Shown in pieces: positions 62,937 to 64,000 of a stretch of 64,000 nucleotides of DNA (its first letter is position 1; every line of letters starts with the position of its first letter). The stretch comes from Medicago truncatula. Its lineage: Eukaryota; Streptophyta; Magnoliopsida; Fabales; Fabaceae. Both the position numbers and the translations under genes were made by a program. The DNA is taken from contig NC_053045.1 of NCBI RefSeq assembly GCF_003473485.1, positions 45,426,494 through 45,490,493 of the forward strand, written 5' to 3'. A model generated the notes under the pieces. The model searched no databases and was not told where the DNA came from. It saw only the letters and a program-made list of their open reading frames with translations.

Positions 62937-62958
62937 AGATCAGATCCGATCAACTATA

Positions 62959-63100
62959 CTGTAAAATACAATTTTAAATTTCAAAGTCTGAATTCAGAAA
63001 CCCTAATTCTACAAATCAGATTCAAGAACATAACCTAATAACCTAAATATATAATTAACCCCCAAATTCGAAAACAAACGTAAGGATAGAAAGAACCTAC
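62959..63100 (-). other. Predicted 5'-leader intron of RPT6
   Basis: On the reverse strand, ATAAAG/GTAGGTTC at 63100 makes a donor and TTTTACAG at 62959 an acceptor, 22 bases above the start ATG (62936). Leader introns are common in plant housekeeping genes. Transcript data would be needed to confirm it. Confidence 0.5.
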
Positions 63101-63735
63101 CTTTATAAATTCAGTACGATAAATCCTCCTTCTTCGGACGCGATGGTGAAGTTGAAGATGTTGTGAGGGTATTTGATTTTGGTAGAATCGAATTGGGGTA
63201 TGCGACAAGTTAAAGGAGATACTATATGTCGGTAATTTTTATTTTTTTTATTATCCTTCACTTTCTTAAATATGACTCAATGGGCTTTGATTCTATTGGA
63301 CTTAGCTATTTCTTATTCAACAAGTTACGTGAGAGTGCAACTATTCGCACCACCCACTTCTTTTCCTACTACTGTCATACCAAAAGCATATTTTTTATTT
63401 TTTCCTACTACTGTTATAGAGATTAAATATATTTTTAATCTCTATAAATATTTTTACTTTTGTTTATACTCTTGAAATTTTCCTACGACTTTTGTTCATT
63501 CAAAAGTTTCGCATCATAACTTTTTATCTCTTATTTTAAGTCAACTCATGTATCATTTATTTTTTTTCTCTGCAATCATGTTTAGTGTATTATAGATTTC
63601 TCTTTTGCAAAATTTATAAATTTTTTAACAAGGGGTGAATTAAAAATAAATTTTTATGTTTTTGGGCTTTAAGAATTCATATTTAATCCAATTCTGATAA
63701 AAAAAATTCTTTTTGAGATTCTTGTAACATTCTAA

Positions 63736-63812
63736 TTTTTTTTGTTGGTCTAGTAGCCTAGTGACTAAAACTCACAATTAAATGTAGAGAAGTCGGGTGT
63801 CCGGGGTTTGAT
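63736..63812 (-). mobile_element. Antisense SINE fragment
   Basis: On the plus strand, poly-T then GGTCTAGTAGCCTAGTGACTA and GGGTGTCCGGGGTTTGA match the reverse complement of the tail and B-box region of the SINE at 49765-49900. It is a truncated, diverged copy of the same family. Confidence 0.65.
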
Positions 63813-63831
63813 AATAACATTCTAAATATTA

Positions 63832-64000
63832 CTCCTTCCGTCCCATAATACTTGACACAGTTGATCTTATTGCGCATGCCAATGCATAATTTTGAGCTTA
63901 AATATCTTTAATAATATATTAGAAAAAAAATATAAAAATTTGATATTTTAAAAATACTTATCGAGACAGATCTAACGACATCTTATATGATATTATTTAT
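63832..64000. mobile_element. Stowaway-like MITE, cut by the window end
   Basis: CTCCTTCCGTCCCATAATAC preceded by TA is a Stowaway-type left end. The body continues AT-rich to the end of the window, so the right end is not visible. Confidence 0.7.

Overview
The window is nuclear DNA of a flowering plant, most likely a legume of the Medicago/Trifolium/Pisum group. The genes have GT-AG introns, AT-rich non-coding DNA and plant-specific protein families. The crowd of small transposons also looks legume-like, but the species call is an inference.

I could assemble eight protein genes exon by exon with the reading frame kept throughout. In order they are: (1) an LNK1-like clock coactivator (+, 10424-15228); (2) a conserved plant protein of unknown function with a CxxC...CxxC zinc-binding end (-, 17695-21661); (3) an ERGIC3/ERV46-type ER-Golgi cargo protein (+, 23870-31244, 13 exons); (4) a PHP-domain phosphoesterase (-, 33258-38239); (5) a single-exon hyccin (FAM126) homologue of the plasma-membrane PI4-kinase complex (-, 45942-47222); (6) a plastid FabZ 3-hydroxyacyl-ACP dehydratase (+, 48696-50874); (7) a saccharopine-dehydrogenase-like oxidoreductase (-, 54208-56934); (8) the 26S proteasome ATPase RPT6 (-, 58034-62936). 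These are unrelated housekeeping or regulatory genes. Neighbours are mostly convergent or divergent, and nothing suggests a joint pathway.

The first 8.4 kb appears to be a decayed Helitron of about 7.2 kb. It has a clear 3' hairpin-CTAG end, a candidate 5' TC end, and a frameshifted remnant of the helicase C-terminus. A Stowaway MITE and several tandem duplications lie inside it. The rest of the non-coding space holds many inverted-repeat elements. Five have Mutator-type 9-bp target duplications readable by eye (32366, 34518, 38524, 52042 and 61958), four of them perfect. Other elements include three Stowaways, a tRNA-derived SINE with a 16-bp target duplication, Harbinger- and hAT-like MITEs, and a palindromic MYB/SANT-like transposon remnant. 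Most insertions are in introns and I saw none interrupting an exon.

I found no clearly new gene system. The points most worth a second look are an in-frame stop in the N-terminal exon of the LNK1 gene, two unrelated Mutator-type MITEs built from short perfect palindromes sharing an AGTTAACT core, a Mutator-type element that may carry a captured gene fragment, and the Helitron boundaries.
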